Origin: an uncultured Roseburia sp.
GTDB lineage: Bacteria; Bacillota; Clostridia; Lachnospirales; Lachnospiraceae
Assembly: GCA_910587865.1 (NCBI GenBank)
Contig: CAJUNX010000006.1
Span: 37,474-101,473 of the forward strand
Direction of reading: 5' to 3'
DNA: 64,000 nucleotides
In this document: positions 35,302 through 43,504 of the stretch, piece by piece
How positions within the stretch are numbered: position 1 is the first letter of the stretch
Layout of the letters: every line of letters begins with the position of its first letter
Translations under genes and position numbers: made by a program
The notes under the pieces: model-generated
What the model saw: only the letters and a program-made list of their open reading frames with translations
What the model was told of the DNA's origin: nothing
The model's database searches: none

Positions 35302-35506
35302 CATGTGAACCGGGAACCGCGTCTGCCCGGGGAAAAGAAAAACAGGAGCTGAGATCCACGTCTGCCGGATAGCGTGTGAATTGAGGTCTGCGTCTGCCCG
35401 GGGAAAGGAAAACCGGGAGCTGAGAACCGCGTCTGCCCGGATAGCATGTGAACCGGGAACCGCGTCTGCCCGGATAGCATGTGAACCGGGAACCGCGTCT
35501 GCCCGT
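35298..35506. repeat. Composite tandem repeat (33-bp and 38/39-bp units) after the NUDIX gene
   Basis: Units A of 33 bp (starting ATAGCATGTGAACCGGGAAC) lie at 35298-35330, 35369-35401, 35441-35473 and 35474-35506. Units B (starting GGAAAAGAAAAACAGGAGC or similar) lie at 35331-35368 and 35402-35440. Both end in GTCTGCC(C)GG. The last two A units are identical except for their final base, which suggests recent expansion. The first unit includes the NUDIX stop codon. Confidence 0.85.
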
Positions 35507-35602
35507 CGAAAGAGGAAAGACCGTCGTTTTGCCGCAGAAGAAGACATGAAACGGCCGCGACGGGCATAGATTGTAAGAAAGAACTACCTGGGAGGTCGCC
35601 GG

Positions 35603-36154
35603 GTGAAAAAAGAACAGTGGGTGATTGTGGCTGCGTTTCTCACAGGAATCATTTTGGCGAATCTGGCGGAGAAAGAGCTTTTCGTAACCAGCGGCATTTT
35701 TAACGGGTATTATCTGCATCAGTATTCCTATCGGATGATAGACGGAAACCGGCTGTTCTGCCATATTCTGCTTGAACGCGGCAAAGCGGCTCTTTTCATC
35801 TTTCTGCTGGGGCAGACCCTTGGCGGAAGGGTATTTTCTGTTCTGATGCAGGGGCTGATCGGGCTGACATTCGGATTTCTGGCAGTGGCATCCATCGTCA
35901 ATCTGGGAGCGCGCGGGATTCTGATCGCAGTGGGCGGCCTGTTTCCGCAGTGGATGTTTTATCTCACGGGAATCGTTTACTATATCAATTGCAGAAGGGA
36001 GCCTTATGAAGTGCTGACCGCCGGGAGCCGCGCGGGAATTTTTTCCATGCATCTGACGCGGCTCTTCTTTTTGCTCGGGGTGCTTCTGACCGGGATCATA
36101 GCGGAAAGCTATGTAAATCCGCTTCTTTTTGAATATTTGGCAAAACTTTTTTAA
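35603..36154 (+). CDS. SpoIIM-like membrane protein
   Basis: The 183-aa protein has about four to five membrane helices and the SpoIIM/DUF95 pattern GLIGLTFGFLAVASI ... GILIAVGGLFPQWMFYL. In Bacillus, SpoIIM belongs to the DMP complex that hydrolyses septal peptidoglycan during engulfment; its partners SpoIID and SpoIIP are not in this window. Start GTG 35603 follows GGGAGG. The gene is placed alone between the repeat block and the convergent DAHP synthase gene. Similarity is by pattern only, so a general stage II sporulation M family member is the safest name. Confidence 0.7.
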   Translation: MKKEQWVIVAAFLTGIILANLAEKELFVTSGIFNGYYLHQYSYRMIDGNRLFCHILLERGKAALFIFLLGQTLGGRVFSVLMQGLIGLTFGFLAVASIVNLGARGILIAVGGLFPQWMFYLTGIVYYINCRREPYEVLTAGSRAGIFSMHLTRLFFLLGVLLTGIIAESYVNPLLFEYLAKLF

Positions 36155-36207
36155 TCGTCCGCCTGCAGGCGCAGCCGGCCCGGAAAACAGGGCGGCCCCA
36201 AAACGCA

Positions 36208-36390
36208 TGATGCGATCAGCCCGTTTCTGCGATCTGATAAATCAGCTGTAAAGCGGACGGTGTGATCAGCACATTTCGGCAAACAGACCAATCAGCTGTA
36301 AAGCGGACGGCGCGATCAGCACATTTCGGCAAACAGACAAATCAGCTGTAAAGCGGACGGCGCGGTCAGCACATTTCTGCGATCTGATAA
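36208..36390. repeat. 50-bp tandem repeat derived from the 3' end of the DAHP synthase gene
   Basis: Units begin with ATCAGCTGTA at 36241, 36291 and 36341, and the sequence reappears at 36391 inside the gene. Each unit carries GATCAGCACATTTC, which in the genic copy is the complement of the last codons and the stop. A partial unit precedes at 36208-36240. The array therefore arose by amplifying the gene terminus. Confidence 0.85.
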
Positions 36391-37394
36391 ATCAGCTGTT
36401 CGGAATCCTTCCAGCCAAGGCAGGGATCCGTAATGGATCTGCCATAGACGTGGCTTCCGATTTTCTGACATCCCTCTTCTATATAACTTTCGATCATGAC
36501 GCCTTTTACCATCCTGTGTATCTCGGGGGACACCTGACGGTTGTGCATGATTTCCTTTACAATCCGGATCTGTTCTCTGAACTGCTTGCCGGAGTTCGAG
36601 TGATTGACGTCGATGATGGCGGCGGGATTTTTCAGATCCATTCCGGCATACATGTCGCAGAGCCGGATCAGATCTTCGTAGTGATAGTTCTGGGTGCTGT
36701 TGCCGTGTTTGCTGACAGCGCCGCGGAGAACCACGTGAGCCAGCGGATTCCCGGTGGTCTCCACCTCATAACCCCGGTAGATGAAATGATGCGGATGCTG
36801 GGCAGCGTACACGGAATTGAGCATGACGGAAAAGTCTCCGCTGGTCGGATTTTTCATACCGGACGCCACGTCAAAACCGCTGACGGTCAGACGGTGATGC
36901 TGATCCTCCACGGAGCGCGCGCCGATGGCGACATAGGAGAGCAGATCTTCGACATATCCCCAGTTTTCCGGGTAGAGCATCTCGTCCGCACAGGTCAGAC
37001 CGCTCTCTGCAACGGCGCGGATATGCATTTTTCGCATCGCAATCAGACCTTCGAGCATGTCGGGCGCTTTTTCCGGATCCGGCTGCGAGGCGATGCCTTT
37101 GTAACCCTCTCCGGTGGTGCGCGGTTTATTGGTATAGACGCGCGGAATCAGGATCAGACGATCCCCTACCTTTTCCTGCACGGCGGTAAGGCGGCTGACA
37201 TAATCGCAGACCGCATCTTCATTATCCGCGGAGCAGGGGCCGATAATGACGAGCAGATGATCATCCGTTCCGGTAATCACGTCGCTGATCGCGGCGTCGC
37301 GTTCTTTTTTTAACTGCTGCAGTTTTTCGGGAAAAGGAAAATCCCGTTTGATCTCTGCCGGTGTGGGCAGCTGATTTAAAAATGTAAAACTCAT
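36366..37394 (-). CDS. aroF: 3-Deoxy-7-phosphoheptulonate (DAHP) synthase, class I
   Basis: This enzyme joins phosphoenolpyruvate and erythrose 4-phosphate in the first step of aromatic amino acid synthesis. The 342-aa protein has the AroFGH signature IGPCSADNEDA near residue 51, then PRVYTNKPRTTGEGYKG, GARSVEDQHHR and the metal site in DVNHSNSGK. Family members have a short N-terminal extension for feedback inhibition; which amino acid inhibits cannot be told. The minus-strand start follows GGAGGAAATC. It is divergent from aroD, which makes the pair a small shikimate locus. Its last bases are part of a 50-bp tandem repeat. Confidence 0.96.
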   Translation of the reverse strand: MSFTFLNQLPTPAEIKRDFPFPEKLQQLKKERDAAISDVITGTDDHLLVIIGPCSADNEDAVCDYVSRLTAVQEKVGDRLILIPRVYTNKPRTTGEGYKGIASQPDPEKAPDMLEGLIAMRKMHIRAVAESGLTCADEMLYPENWGYVEDLLSYVAIGARSVEDQHHRLTVSGFDVASGMKNPTSGDFSVMLNSVYAAQHPHHFIYRGYEVETTGNPLAHVVLRGAVSKHGNSTQNYHYEDLIRLCDMYAGMDLKNPAAIIDVNHSNSGKQFREQIRIVKEIMHNRQVSPEIHRMVKGVMIESYIEEGCQKIGSHVYGRSITDPCLGWKDSEQLIYQIAEMC

Positions 37395-37435
37395 GATTTC
37401 CTCCGTTCTGTAATGCCGTGATGTCAGGACAGGCG

Positions 37436-37536
37436 AATCTGACCCTGTGATGCCTTCGGGTTTGTCTGCATTTCCAACGCCGGAAATCCGAAAAAAGTTC
37501 AGTCCGCGCCATCCGAAATCCCTGGCATCATATTAA
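37436..37536. repeat. Short copy of the palindromic dispersed element
   Basis: CTGACCC-GTGATGCCTTCGG at the left, GAAATCCGAAAAA in the middle and CCCTGGCATCATATTA at the right (37520-37535) match the element at 24645-24856. The inner part instead carries AAAAGTTCAGTCCGCGCCAT, which resembles the left arm of the element at 6157. It may be a mosaic or deleted copy. Confidence 0.6.
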
Positions 37537-37580
37537 TGAAAAACAGGATACATGTCAAGCAAAAGTCAGGGATTTGAAGG

Positions 37581-37609
37581 TTGAAGCCGGATCCTGTCTG
37601 CGGTATAAT
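37581..37609 (+). promoter_or_regulatory. Promoter of aroD
   Basis: TTGAAG (37581-37586) and TATAAT (37604-37609), spacer 17 bp; the gene starts at 37665 after CGGAGGT. Confidence 0.75.
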
Positions 37610-37664
37610 GAGCGTTGACGGGAAGGCGTGTCTGCATATCGGTATGAGAGAAACGGAGGTTGGG

Positions 37665-38426
37665 ATGGGAGAGCTGAAGATAAAAAAGAAAGAGATCGGA
37701 TCCGGGCGTCCGCTGTTGTGTGTTCCGGTGATGGAGGAGCGCACAAAGGATGTGGTGAGAGAGATGCGGTATCTCTCGGAGAGTTGTGCGGACATGATAG
37801 AGTGGCGCGTGGATGCCTACGGGCAATATGGCGATTGCAATGCGGTGCGCGAGGTGCTGGAGCGTGCCGCGGAGCTTTTCAAAGACAGGATTTTTTTGTA
37901 CACATTTCGCTCCAGAAAGCAGGGCGGACTGGCACAGGCGAGTGCGGAGCAGTTAAAAGATCTGTACGACCTGGCGGCGGAGTCGGGCTGTGTGGATCTG
38001 GCGGATTTTGAATATTTTGAGGAAACGCATCCGCATCACAGGATACGCCAGCTGAAAAAAAAGGGGCTGCGTGTCGTTGCGTCGCATCACGATTTTGAGC
38101 GGACGCCGGAAACGGAGGTGCTGCGGATGCTGTTAGAGCAGATGTGCGAGGGCGAAGCGGATATCGTAAAGCTTGCGGTGATGCCGCAGAACGAGGAAGA
38201 CGTGTTGCGGCTGCTGGACGTGACGGTATGGTTTCGCAGGAAATATCCGGATACGCCGCTGATTACGATGTCGATGGGACGGCTCGGAAGCGTCAGCAGA
38301 CTCTGCGGGGAGATCTTCGGTTCGTGCGTGACTTTCGGATCTCACGAAAAGCCGAGCGCGCCGGGGCAGTATCAGATGGACAGGCTGTGCGGGATGCTTG
38401 ATATGATTCATGAGAGCAATCAGTAA
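37665..38426 (+). CDS. aroD: Type I 3-dehydroquinate dehydratase
   Basis: This enzyme removes water from 3-dehydroquinate through a Schiff-base lysine in the shikimate pathway. The 253-aa protein has EWRVDAYG (substrate Arg/Glu), VVASHHDFERTPE with the catalytic His, DIVKLAVMPQNEED with the Schiff-base Lys, and SMGRLGSVSR near the C-terminus. ATG 37665 is supported by CGGAGGT five bases upstream; a longer frame from 37581 starts on the -35 box and is not real. A perfect palindrome at 38431 follows the stop codon and may also serve to end this transcript. Confidence 0.95.
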   Translation: MGELKIKKKEIGSGRPLLCVPVMEERTKDVVREMRYLSESCADMIEWRVDAYGQYGDCNAVREVLERAAELFKDRIFLYTFRSRKQGGLAQASAEQLKDLYDLAAESGCVDLADFEYFEETHPHHRIRQLKKKGLRVVASHHDFERTPETEVLRMLLEQMCEGEADIVKLAVMPQNEEDVLRLLDVTVWFRRKYPDTPLITMSMGRLGSVSRLCGEIFGSCVTFGSHEKPSAPGQYQMDRLCGMLDMIHESNQ

Positions 38427-38430
38427 AAAA

Positions 38431-38474
38431 ACACAGGGAGATTACTTGACAAAGTAATCTCCCTGTGTTAATAT
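38431..38474. promoter_or_regulatory. marR promoter covered by a 17-bp perfect inverted repeat
   Basis: Arms 38431-38447 and 38452-38468 (ACACAGGGAGATTACTT and its complement) flank GACA, so that the -35 box TTGACA (38446-38451) spans the centre. TAATAT (38469-38474) follows after exactly 17 bp. A repressor bound here would cover the -35 box and spacer, which is the typical autoregulatory layout of MarR operators. The hairpin could also terminate aroD, but no real T-tract follows. Confidence 0.75.
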
Positions 38475-38525
38475 TTACCATAGAAATAAGATAACAATGT
38501 TAATTAATAACAAGGTGGTGAATTT

Positions 38526-39020
38526 ATGGACGAGCTGTATGGAAAGCTCTATGAAGCACTGGGAAGGCTGAAGCGGCTTCGGATCGGCGATCTTTTTCAG
38601 GAAATGACAAAAACGGACGGTATGACACTGCTCGCAATTGATCATTTTAATAAGGAGAAGGAAGACGGTGTTCTGACCGTGTCCGAGCTGGCCGAGAAGA
38701 TCCATATGAAGCCGTCAGCCGTTTCGCGGACGCTGAAAAGTCTGGAGGACCGCGGGCTGATCGAGCGCACGGTAAACCGGGCGGACCGCAGGAATACGTA
38801 CGTCGTAGTGTCGGAGAAAGGGCGGGAAGAGTGGAAGAGGATGGAGGCATTCGGAAAAGAATTTGCCAGATCGGTCTTTTTGCGGATGAGCAGAAACGAC
38901 ATTGAGAATCTGCTTTCTTATATCGACCGGTTTGCCAGTGTGGCGGAGGAGGAGATTGAACGCATCGTATCGGAGCGCGCCGCTGCGGAAGAAGAGAAGA
39001 GGAAAGGAATGGAGGGTTAA
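38526..39020 (+). CDS. MarR-family transcriptional regulator
   Basis: The 164-aa protein is a winged-helix dimeric repressor: TVSELAEKIHMKPSAVSRTLKSLEDRGLIER is the recognition helix region (given in parts: SELAEKIHMKPSAVSRTL), followed by the wing NRADRRNTYVVVSEKGRE. It begins the operon with two ABC half-transporters; one base separates its stop from the next start. It probably represses this operon until the transported drug or metabolite binds it. The palindrome over the promoter is its likely operator. Ribosome-binding site AAGGTGGTG. Confidence 0.94.
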   Translation: MDELYGKLYEALGRLKRLRIGDLFQEMTKTDGMTLLAIDHFNKEKEDGVLTVSELAEKIHMKPSAVSRTLKSLEDRGLIERTVNRADRRNTYVVVSEKGREEWKRMEAFGKEFARSVFLRMSRNDIENLLSYIDRFASVAEEEIERIVSERAAAEEEKRKGMEG

Positions 39021-39021
39021 T

Positions 39022-41496
39022 ATGGGAAAGATTTTTAAAAACATGGTTCCGTACTGGAAACCGCTGATCGCCGTGCTGCTCCTGCTGTTTGTGCAGGCGT
39101 GGTGCGATCTGTCGCTACCGGAATATACATCGGATATCATCGATGTCGGAATCATCAATAACGGTGTGGAGCACGTGATTCCAGAGGCGGTCACGGCGGA
39201 AGAATATGAAAAGGCGATGATTCTGATGACGGTGGAGGAGAAAGCGGCCTGGGAGAGTTGTTTTGTCAGGGAAAATGACCGGTATGTCCGCAGCGTATCG
39301 GATCGTGAGACATTAGAGGAGATGGATGAGACGCTGCTGCTTTCCCTGCTGATGAATCAGCAGATGTCGGCGGTGACGGAAGAGGAGTTCCGGCAGCTGT
39401 CAGCCGGGCTGGCGGGAGACGGCGCTGCAGCGTTGGACGGAATGTCGATCGGGGAGATCGAAGGGCTGCTCGGCGTGGATCTTGGGATTACAGAGACGGA
39501 ATCGACGGATGAGAACGGGGTGGTCAGGAATGTGGTGTACATGGATCTGCGGCCGCTGTTCGGACGGATGACGGAGCAGGGGCTGATGGACGAATCCGCC
39601 CTTCTGGCAATGAGGGAGGAGATCGGGCGCACGATCGATACGATGGGCAGTTCGCTTGTGAAATCGATGGGAATTGCCTACGCTTCCGCGTGTAACCAGA
39701 AGGCAGGGCTTGATATGGAACACATACAGTCCTCCTATCTGTGGAAGGAAGGACTTAAGATGGTCGGCATCGCGCTTATCATGGGAGTGGTCACGGTGCT
39801 GGTCGGATTTCTGGGCTCGCGTGTCGGCGCGGGGATCGGACGTGATCTGCGCGGAAATATGTTTCAGAAGGTGGTGGGATTTTCGAATGCGGAGATGGAC
39901 CGCTTTTCCACGGCTTCCCTGATCACCAGGAGCACGAACGATATCCAGCAGATTCAGATGGTGTGCGCGATTCTGATAAGGATGATCGCATATGCGCCGA
40001 TCTTAGGGATCGGCGGGGTGATAAAAGTGATCGAGACCGGTGCGGGGATGGGATGGATTATCATTCTGGCAATCCTTGTCATCCTCGGTTATATCAGTAT
40101 CCTGATGTCGGTCGCGATGCCGAAGTTTAAACTGATGCAGAAGCTTGTGGACCGCATCAACCTGGTGGCCAGGGAGATCCTGACGGGACTTTCCGTCATC
40201 CGTGCGTTCAAGCGCGAGGATACGGAAGAAAAACGTTTTGATGTGGCAAACCGGGATCTGACCAGGACGATGATTTTTACCAATCGCGTGATGACATTTA
40301 TGATGCCGGGCATGATGATGATCATGAATCTGCTCACGGTCGGCATCGTGTGGTTCGGGGCGCATAAGATTGACGCCGGCACGATGCAGGTGGGTGCGAT
40401 GACGGCGTTTATCACGTATTCGATGATGATCGTTATGTCGTTTCTGATGCTGACGATGCTCTCGATCATGCTCCCGAGGGCCGCTGTGGCTGCGGAGCGT
40501 ATCGACGAAGTGCTGCGGACGGAATCGTCCATCCGGGAAAAAGAGCATCCGGACGCGCCGGGGGAGAGAAAGGGCGTGATCGCATTCTCGCATGTGAATT
40601 TCCGCTATCCGGGTGCGGAGGAGGATGCGCTCTCGGATATTGATTTTGTCGCGGAGCCCGGAAAGACAACTGCGATCATCGGAAGCACGGGCTGTGGAAA
40701 GTCTACACTTGTAAATTTGATTCCGCGTCTCTATGATGTCACGGGAGGATCTGTCACACTCGACGGAAAGGATATTCGGGATATTTCCATGTCCGATCTG
40801 CGGGAAGGGATCGGATTTGTGCCCCAGAAGGGTGTGCTCTTTTCCGGAACGATCGCTTCCAATCTCCGGTTCGGCAGGACGGATGCGACGGACGAAGAGA
40901 TAAAGGAGGCCGCGCGGATTGCCCAGGCCGATGATTTTATTGAGGAAAAAAGCGACGGGTATGAGAGTGCGATCGCACAGGGCGGAACCAACGTTTCCGG
41001 CGGCCAGAAACAGCGGCTTGCGATTGCGCGGGCAATTGCAAAGGAGCCGCAGATTTTTATCTTTGACGACAGTTTTTCCGCGCTTGACCTAAAGACGGAT
41101 GCCGCGCTGCGGAGAGCGCTGGCGGAAAAGGTAAAAGAGAAGACGGTGATCATTGTAGCACAGCGGATCAGCACGATTCTGCACGCGGAGCAGATACTGG
41201 TGCTCAACGAAGGGCGGATCGTCGGCAGGGGAACGCATGAGGAGCTTCTGAACAGCTGTGAAACCTACCTTGAGATCGCAAAATCACAGATGTCGGCGGA
41301 GGAGCTGGGGCTTTCGAAGGAAAACCTGTCGGACGCGGAAAAAGGAGACCTGCCGGCGAAGGAATCCGGCTGCACAAAGGAAAACCTGTCGGACGTGGAC
41401 AGAGGAGACCTGCCGGCGGAGGAATCCGGCCGCATGGAGGAAAAACAGCCGGCGGAGGAGACGGCGCAGGCAGGACACAGGGAAAGCGGGGTGTGA
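39022..41496 (+). CDS. ABC exporter half-transporter with a degenerate ATP site and a large extracellular insertion
   Basis: The 824-aa protein has six membrane helices and a C-terminal ATPase domain (Walker A GSTGCGKST near 552, signature NVSGGQKQR near 656). The Walker B catalytic Glu is Asp (IFIFDDSFSALD) and the switch His is Gln (IIVAQRIST), the marks of the non-consensus half of heterodimeric exporters. Between helices 1 and 2 there are about 200 extra residues (about 40-238), an unusually large outside domain. The C-terminus carries a 20-residue repeat (KENLSD...GDLPA.ESG, period 60 bp from 41317). ATG 39022 follows GGAGGG. Partner: the next gene. Confidence 0.93.
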   Translation: MGKIFKNMVPYWKPLIAVLLLLFVQAWCDLSLPEYTSDIIDVGIINNGVEHVIPEAVTAEEYEKAMILMTVEEKAAWESCFVRENDRYVRSVSDRETLEEMDETLLLSLLMNQQMSAVTEEEFRQLSAGLAGDGAAALDGMSIGEIEGLLGVDLGITETESTDENGVVRNVVYMDLRPLFGRMTEQGLMDESALLAMREEIGRTIDTMGSSLVKSMGIAYASACNQKAGLDMEHIQSSYLWKEGLKMVGIALIMGVVTVLVGFLGSRVGAGIGRDLRGNMFQKVVGFSNAEMDRFSTASLITRSTNDIQQIQMVCAILIRMIAYAPILGIGGVIKVIETGAGMGWIIILAILVILGYISILMSVAMPKFKLMQKLVDRINLVAREILTGLSVIRAFKREDTEEKRFDVANRDLTRTMIFTNRVMTFMMPGMMMIMNLLTVGIVWFGAHKIDAGTMQVGAMTAFITYSMMIVMSFLMLTMLSIMLPRAAVAAERIDEVLRTESSIREKEHPDAPGERKGVIAFSHVNFRYPGAEEDALSDIDFVAEPGKTTAIIGSTGCGKSTLVNLIPRLYDVTGGSVTLDGKDIRDISMSDLREGIGFVPQKGVLFSGTIASNLRFGRTDATDEEIKEAARIAQADDFIEEKSDGYESAIAQGGTNVSGGQKQRLAIARAIAKEPQIFIFDDSFSALDLKTDAALRRALAEKVKEKTVIIVAQRISTILHAEQILVLNEGRIVGRGTHEELLNSCETYLEIAKSQMSAEELGLSKENLSDAEKGDLPAKESGCTKENLSDVDRGDLPAEESGRMEEKQPAEETAQAGHRESGV
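41317..41436. repeat. 60-bp in-frame tandem repeat at the 3' end of the ABC gene
   Basis: AAGGAAAACCTGTCGGACG occurs at 41317 and 41377. The two units encode 20 residues each of a hydrophilic tail and differ at a few positions. Confidence 0.85.
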
Positions 41497-41499
41497 TCA

Positions 41500-43344
41500 A
41501 TGAGTGAAGAGAGAAAGAGAACGGTCCGCCGGGGGCCGATGGGCGGACACGGCCCGGGAGGGACGGAAAAAGCGAGAGATTTTAAGGGGTCGATCGGAAG
41601 ACTGACGGCCTATATCGGCAGATACAAATTTGCGATTCTTATTGTGATGATTTTTGCGGCGTGTTCCACGGTCTTTGGCGTGATCGGGCCGAAGATTCTG
41701 GGAAAAGCGACCACGGCGCTCTCGGAGGGTCTGCTCGCGAAGATCCGCGGGACGGGCGGAATTGATTTTACGTATATCGGACAGGTGCTTATGTTTGTAC
41801 TCGGCCTGTATCTGCTCAGCGCACTGTTTTCCTTTGTGCAGGGCTGGATCATGACCGGTGTGACGCAGAAGCTCTGCTATCGTCTCAGAAAAGAGATTTC
41901 CGAGAAGATCAACCGCATGCCGATGAAGTATTTTGAGAGCCGCACATACGGCGAGGTGCTCTCACGCATCACAAACGATGTGGATACGCTCGGACAGGGG
42001 CTCAATCAGAGCATCACAACGATCATCACCTCAGCTGCGACGCTGATCGGCGTGCTGATCATGATGCTCGGGATCTCGCCTCTTATGACGCTGATCGCCC
42101 TGGTGATCCTTCCGGTTTCGGCATTTCTGGTGTCGTTTGTGGTGAAAAAATCACAGCGGTACTTTAAGGATCAGCAGGAATACCTGGGACACATCAACGG
42201 GCAGGTGGAGGAGGTTTACGGCGGACATCTCGTGATCAAGGCGTTTAACCGGGAAAAAGACACCGTGGAGGAGTTTCACAGAACGAATGAGATTCTTTAC
42301 GAATCCGCATGGAAATCGCAGTTCCTCTCCGGCATGATGCATCCGATCATGATGTTTGTCGGAAATCTCGGATACGCGGCGGTTTCACTGGTCGGCGGTC
42401 TGCTCGCGATCCGCGGCGTGATCACGATCGGAGATATCCAGGCGTTTATCCAGTACGTCAAAAACTTTACGCAGCCGATCCAGCAGATTGCGCAGGTGAT
42501 CAGCCAGGTACAGTCAATGGCGGCAGCCTCGGAGCGTGTGTTTGAGTTTCTCGGGGAGGAAGAGGAGGATCAGACGGTCGGGCATCCGGCGGACGTTTCC
42601 GCCATCACGGGCGAGGTGACGTTTGACCACGTACAGTTCGGATATCAGCCGGAGCAGATGATCATCCACGATTTCAGCGTAAAAGTGAAACCGGGACAGA
42701 AAATTGCGATTGTAGGGCCGACCGGCGCCGGCAAGACGACCATGGTAAAACTCCTGATGCGATTTTACGATGTCAATGCAGGTTCGGTGTGTCTGGACGG
42801 CCACAACATCCGGGAATTTAACCGGAGGGATCTGCGGGACGCGTTCGGCATGGTGCTGCAGGAAACCTGGCTGTTTAAGGGGACCATCATGGAAAATATA
42901 CGGTACGGAAGGCTGGACGCAACGGACGAAGAGGTGATTGCCGCGGCGAAGGCCGCGCATGCGGATCACTTTATCCGGACGCTGCCGGGAGGCTATCAGA
43001 TGGAATTAAACGAAGACGCGAGCAATGTCTCACAGGGTCAGAAGCAGCTGCTTACGATCGCGCGTGCGATTCTGGCGGATAATAAGATCCTGATTCTCGA
43101 CGAGGCGACGTCATCGGTCGATACCAGAACGGAGGTCTCGATTCAGAAGGCAATGGATAACCTGATGCGGGGCCGTACCAGCTTTATCATCGCACATCGT
43201 CTCTCCACGATCCGGGATGCGGATATCATTCTGGTGATGAAGGACGGAGATATCGTGGAACAGGGAAATCACGAAACGCTTCTCGCCGCCGGCGGATTTT
43301 ACGCGAATCTGTATCAATCCCAGTTTGAGCATTCGGTGGCATAG
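41500..43344 (+). CDS. ABC exporter half-transporter, catalytic partner
   Basis: The 614-aa protein has six helices and an ATPase domain with Walker A GPTGAGKTT (near 405), the signature NVSQGQKQLL, canonical Walker B ILILDEATSSVD and switch histidine IIAHRLST. It therefore supplies the residues missing in the preceding half-transporter, and the two should form one heterodimeric multidrug or lipid exporter. The N-terminus is basic and Gly-rich (RRGPMGGHGPGG). ATG 41500 lies three bases after the previous stop codon. The operon ends here; the structured leader of the next gene starts just after the stop codon. Confidence 0.95.
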   Translation: MSEERKRTVRRGPMGGHGPGGTEKARDFKGSIGRLTAYIGRYKFAILIVMIFAACSTVFGVIGPKILGKATTALSEGLLAKIRGTGGIDFTYIGQVLMFVLGLYLLSALFSFVQGWIMTGVTQKLCYRLRKEISEKINRMPMKYFESRTYGEVLSRITNDVDTLGQGLNQSITTIITSAATLIGVLIMMLGISPLMTLIALVILPVSAFLVSFVVKKSQRYFKDQQEYLGHINGQVEEVYGGHLVIKAFNREKDTVEEFHRTNEILYESAWKSQFLSGMMHPIMMFVGNLGYAAVSLVGGLLAIRGVITIGDIQAFIQYVKNFTQPIQQIAQVISQVQSMAAASERVFEFLGEEEEDQTVGHPADVSAITGEVTFDHVQFGYQPEQMIIHDFSVKVKPGQKIAIVGPTGAGKTTMVKLLMRFYDVNAGSVCLDGHNIREFNRRDLRDAFGMVLQETWLFKGTIMENIRYGRLDATDEEVIAAAKAAHADHFIRTLPGGYQMELNEDASNVSQGQKQLLTIARAILADNKILILDEATSSVDTRTEVSIQKAMDNLMRGRTSFIIAHRLSTIRDADIILVMKDGDIVEQGNHETLLAAGGFYANLYQSQFEHSVA

Positions 43345-43345
43345 A

Positions 43346-43504
43346 AAGGAGTAGTGTGAAAAATCGGCCTGACAGCTGATTTTTCACACGGCTGTTTGAG
43401 CCGGAGCGTCACAAATATGCCCTGGCGGCAAACGCAGGCATGCGTTACGCAAATTTGAGATTTGCGCCGCCCCGTCGCATAAACGCTTCGGAATGGAGGT
43501 TAAG
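43346..43504 (+). promoter_or_regulatory. Structured leader element, copy 2, upstream of the DUF4422 gene
   Basis: Stem 1 pairs GTGTGAAAAATC (43354-43365) with GATTTTTCACAC (43378-43389). Stem 2 closes CCGGAGCGT (43401-43409) with ACGCTTCGG (43483-43491) and encloses CGCAAAT-TTGAG-ATTTGCG (43448-43466). GGAGG (43495-43499) lies three bases after stem 2 and five before ATG 43505. The same arrangement is found on the minus strand at 29714-29862. Confidence 0.7.

Noticed and set aside
35298..35506. Possible CRISPR array, because 33-bp repeats recur
   Set aside because: Units are directly adjacent or separated by a second repeat type, without unique spacers, and no cas genes are present.
35125..36208. 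Long minus-strand frames over the NUDIX-gene repeats and the SpoIIM-like gene
   Set aside because: They are antisense to supported genes and owe their length to the in-phase 33-bp repeat (33 is a multiple of 3).
36450..37313. 287-codon plus-strand frame opposite the DAHP synthase gene
   Set aside because: It is the antisense shadow of a well-supported gene with catalytic motifs on the other strand.
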